From assembly GCA_037074705.1 (NCBI GenBank), contig CM073590.1, positions 222,772,246 through 222,836,245 on the forward strand: DNA of 64,000 nt, read 5' to 3'. Source of the DNA: Zhengitettix transpicula (taxonomy: Eukaryota; Arthropoda; Insecta; Orthoptera; Tetrigidae). Made by a program: the position numbers and the translations under genes. The notes beneath the pieces were generated by a model, which saw nothing but the letters and a program-made list of their open reading frames with translations, was not told the origin of the DNA and ran no database searches. Within the stretch, counting starts at the first letter, position 1; every line of letters starts with the position of its first letter. This document shows positions 61,445 through 64,000 of the stretch, piece by piece.

Positions 61445-64000
61445 AATTTAACTAGGCTAGAAACCTGAGTGGTTTGTTCATAAGTGATAGCAATTTATGT
61501 ATCAGTTATATATTTAGCTTACATAATCATTAATGATAGATTCCATAAATAAGAGAATTCAGAGAAAGCAGTGTGCTTGTTTTGACTTTCTACAGTTAAG
61601 TCAACTCCATGTCACTTCAGACTTGACATATACATATATAATTTACTCAAAGGTCTCTTCAGTCCTCAATAATGAGTGATACATGTTTATTTGGAGTTAC
61701 CATTATTCTACACCATTTTCATAATTCCTTTGGCTTTATATTTTCTATTATGTCTTGGAAATATAATTGTGTAAAATGGCAATGCTTTAGATTTTTTGTG
61801 CAATTTATTTCTTGAGTTTTCAAGATTATGTGCAATATTTTTCTTACCTATGAAGAGTCTGTCATATAAATGCAGTTCTTACATTTTAATCATTTCATAA
61901 TAGTACTTTATTTATTCCTGGGTAAATTGTTTTCTAAACATTTTTTAAAATTATATAATTCCCTCATTTTATAATCTTGTTTGTTCTTTTAATCTTTCAA
62001 TATATAAATAATTCATTTCAAAGATATATGCAATTTGTTAAAATGGGCATTGTGCAAATATATAGATTTTGTGTTCAGGGAATTGAAGAACTTATGATTT
62101 AGATATTTCTAGGTTTTGGTAATTGGTAAGGGAATATTTTGGGGGATTTACAGAATTTTTAACATACTCTTCAATAGATTTGTATTCTTAAAAAATGTAA
62201 TGGTTGCTTGATTTCTTATCCTAACATCATATTAAAAAGGGGTCTTAGTACAACTGGCAAACACAAATTTTATTATATTATAGTCAAATTTGGCAGACCA
62301 ATAGCTCACTGCAGTGTTCTAAAGAAGCATTATTGAACTGAGGTTGTTTTCACAATCTATCTCTTCATTAACATAATATTTTAAAGAAATAAGTAGCAAT
62401 TGTGTGGTAGATTCCCATTTTAACAATCATTAAGAGATTCATATTTTACTCAGATCTAATTCAAACCTGGCAAGCCTGATTGACATTACTTATATGTAAC
62501 AACAAAACCATCTCTCTTAGTATGTCTTGAATCAAATAATTTTTTTAACTAATTTTAAAAGTGTGCCATTGTCATTGATTTATGACTCAAACATAGTAAA
62601 TAACAGTTACACTCTCAAATCATCCCTTATTTTATAAAAACATTTAATATCTTTTTGAGAATTGAAAGAATTTAAGCTTCTTCATTTGCCTGTTCTGTTA
62701 ATCATATATTGTTTGAGTAAAATATAATGTAGACATGTTATCATTAAAAGTACAAATGTATTTAAAATAATATTAAATTATTTTAACAATTTGTTTCATA
62801 TTTGATCTAAAATATGCAGGTATTTAAGGACTGATTGAATTATGTTTTCTTTTATGTGATTAACATTTTCATATTTATTATAAATATATATATTTACCAT
62901 TCCATTTGCACAGTTAATTAAAGTTAAATAAAATGTTAGCATTTCAGTTATGTATTGTTTGTTTTTTTGTTTACTGTCCATAAATAAAATGTTATCAATA
63001 TGATTGACTTAATTAAATTTGAGGAAAATTCAGGTGTGTTTGTTTCCTAGTTTCCACAGTGGTTATCTAATTAATTGTATTAAACTTATGTTCTTAGAAG
63101 TTTTCCCTTTTTTGGACCCACTGTGTTCTATTCTACATTTCTAATCTCGCACACAGAAAAACCATTTTAGCATGATTTAATAGGCCTGGAAACAAACTTT
63201 GAAGTTTACTTGTAATTGCATATTCAAACATTTCAAATCTTTTGATTGAAAAGTGAAAGACCATGACTCAAATTTTCATCCCTAAATTAAGTATGAATAA
63301 TAGTGGGCATGTTTTAAATATACGTGATTAGGCTATAAATGAAAATTTTATTAAATTACCAACATTTTAATTAGGATTTCTGGAGACAGCCAATTTTGTT
63401 CATATATTTTATCAACAATATAAGTGTTTTCATACTAGAAAGATAGTGGTTATATTTTGAATTATTGTTCTATGGCTGTGGAAATATCCATTTCAATGCC
63501 TTTACTATGAAACATGAGGCTCTTAACCTTTTGAACTAGTAGTCAATTAAATAACTGATGCAAAGCCTCTAAGGGCTTACACTCTGGAATAGACTGAATT
63601 TAGTCAGTTATTTTTTTAAGGAACCTTTGGTTTCGTGGGCCCAGTTATGATTCTTAATCTTTTTCCCCTGAAAACAGGTTTTTACTGCTCGAAACATTGT
63701 ATTAATTTCTGTTTTCTTCCACACACTAATAATTTGTTCTTTTATAAACAATGCAATGCCCAATAATAGCTTTAACAAATTTCTCGACATCATTGTCAAC
63801 GTACTTCTGATAGTGTAAGGAAAAAGTGAATAATTTTTGTGTTTTTCTTTCTACATCAAGAATAGTTCAAAGATTGCCTTTTAGATAGCTACTGAATTTA
63901 CCACCTCTAAGAAATATTTCTAATATTCCAATGCCATTTTACATTTCCAAAGTTTTGCATCCTTATAAGGCTAACTTGAATAATTATATTTTATGTAATC
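61445..64000. other. Downstream T-rich region, no gene seen
   Basis: AT-rich, with a T bias on + continuing to the window edge. Only short open frames are present and none resembles a known protein. It may still be transcribed from the zinc-finger gene (a very long 3'UTR) or be intergenic. Confidence 0.5.

Noticed and set aside
1..64000. CRISPR array, prophage or bacterial operon
   Set aside because: No regularly spaced repeats or dense gene arrays; introns, SINEs and LINEs show this is eukaryotic DNA.

Overview
The window looks like AT-rich chromosomal DNA from an insect, most likely a hemimetabolous (polyneopteran, cockroach-like) species. The evidence is one intron-containing C2H2 zinc-finger gene with insect-type protein sequence, low gene density, long introns, and many old retroposons (Jockey-type LINE 3' ends, tRNA-derived SINEs, poly(A)-tailed retroposons). 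The species assignment is inference. Several repeat families echo sequences I associate with cockroach genomes, but I could not search for them.

Layout. Roughly 1-49,500 is intergenic and has no host coding gene I can support. It holds scattered, mostly decayed repeats. Family A is a poly(A)-tailed retroposon (8 copies; one is inserted in another with a 16-bp target-site duplication). Family B is a tRNA-derived SINE (3 copies). Family C is a long-inverted-repeat foldback element (3 copies). Family D is a ~1-kb LTR-like element flanked by (TA)n on both sides (2 copies). Family E is Jockey-type LINE 3' ends (3 loci, one with a mutated reverse-transcriptase active site). There are also several (TA)n tracts. 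From 49,600-52,300 there are two CpG-richer blocks that look like promoter DNA and share an identical 16-nt motif in opposite orientation.

From about 52,100 to beyond 58,462 on the + strand lies one gene, which I assign (moderately sure) to the l(3)neo38 zinc-finger family. Model: a 5'-UTR exon ending at 52,212; a short coding exon 52,890-52,977; a large exon 55,712-56,863 (P/Q-rich region plus four C2H2 fingers); and a last coding exon 57,375-58,462 (linker plus five C2H2 fingers). All junction phases agree and give a 775-residue protein. The intron between the two finger exons appears to use a GC-AG donor/acceptor pair. If it is not removed, the frame continues for 63 codons to a stop and gives a 476-residue, single-array protein.

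The two large exons are clearly ancient duplicates. They share finger order, nearly identical recognition helices, and short motifs in the preceding linker. The read-through tail of the first exon even resembles the degenerate counterpart of the extra ninth finger in the second. The remainder (58,463-64,000) is T-rich 3'-UTR or downstream DNA with several AATAAA signals and a large imperfect inverted repeat at about 61.04-61.39 kb.
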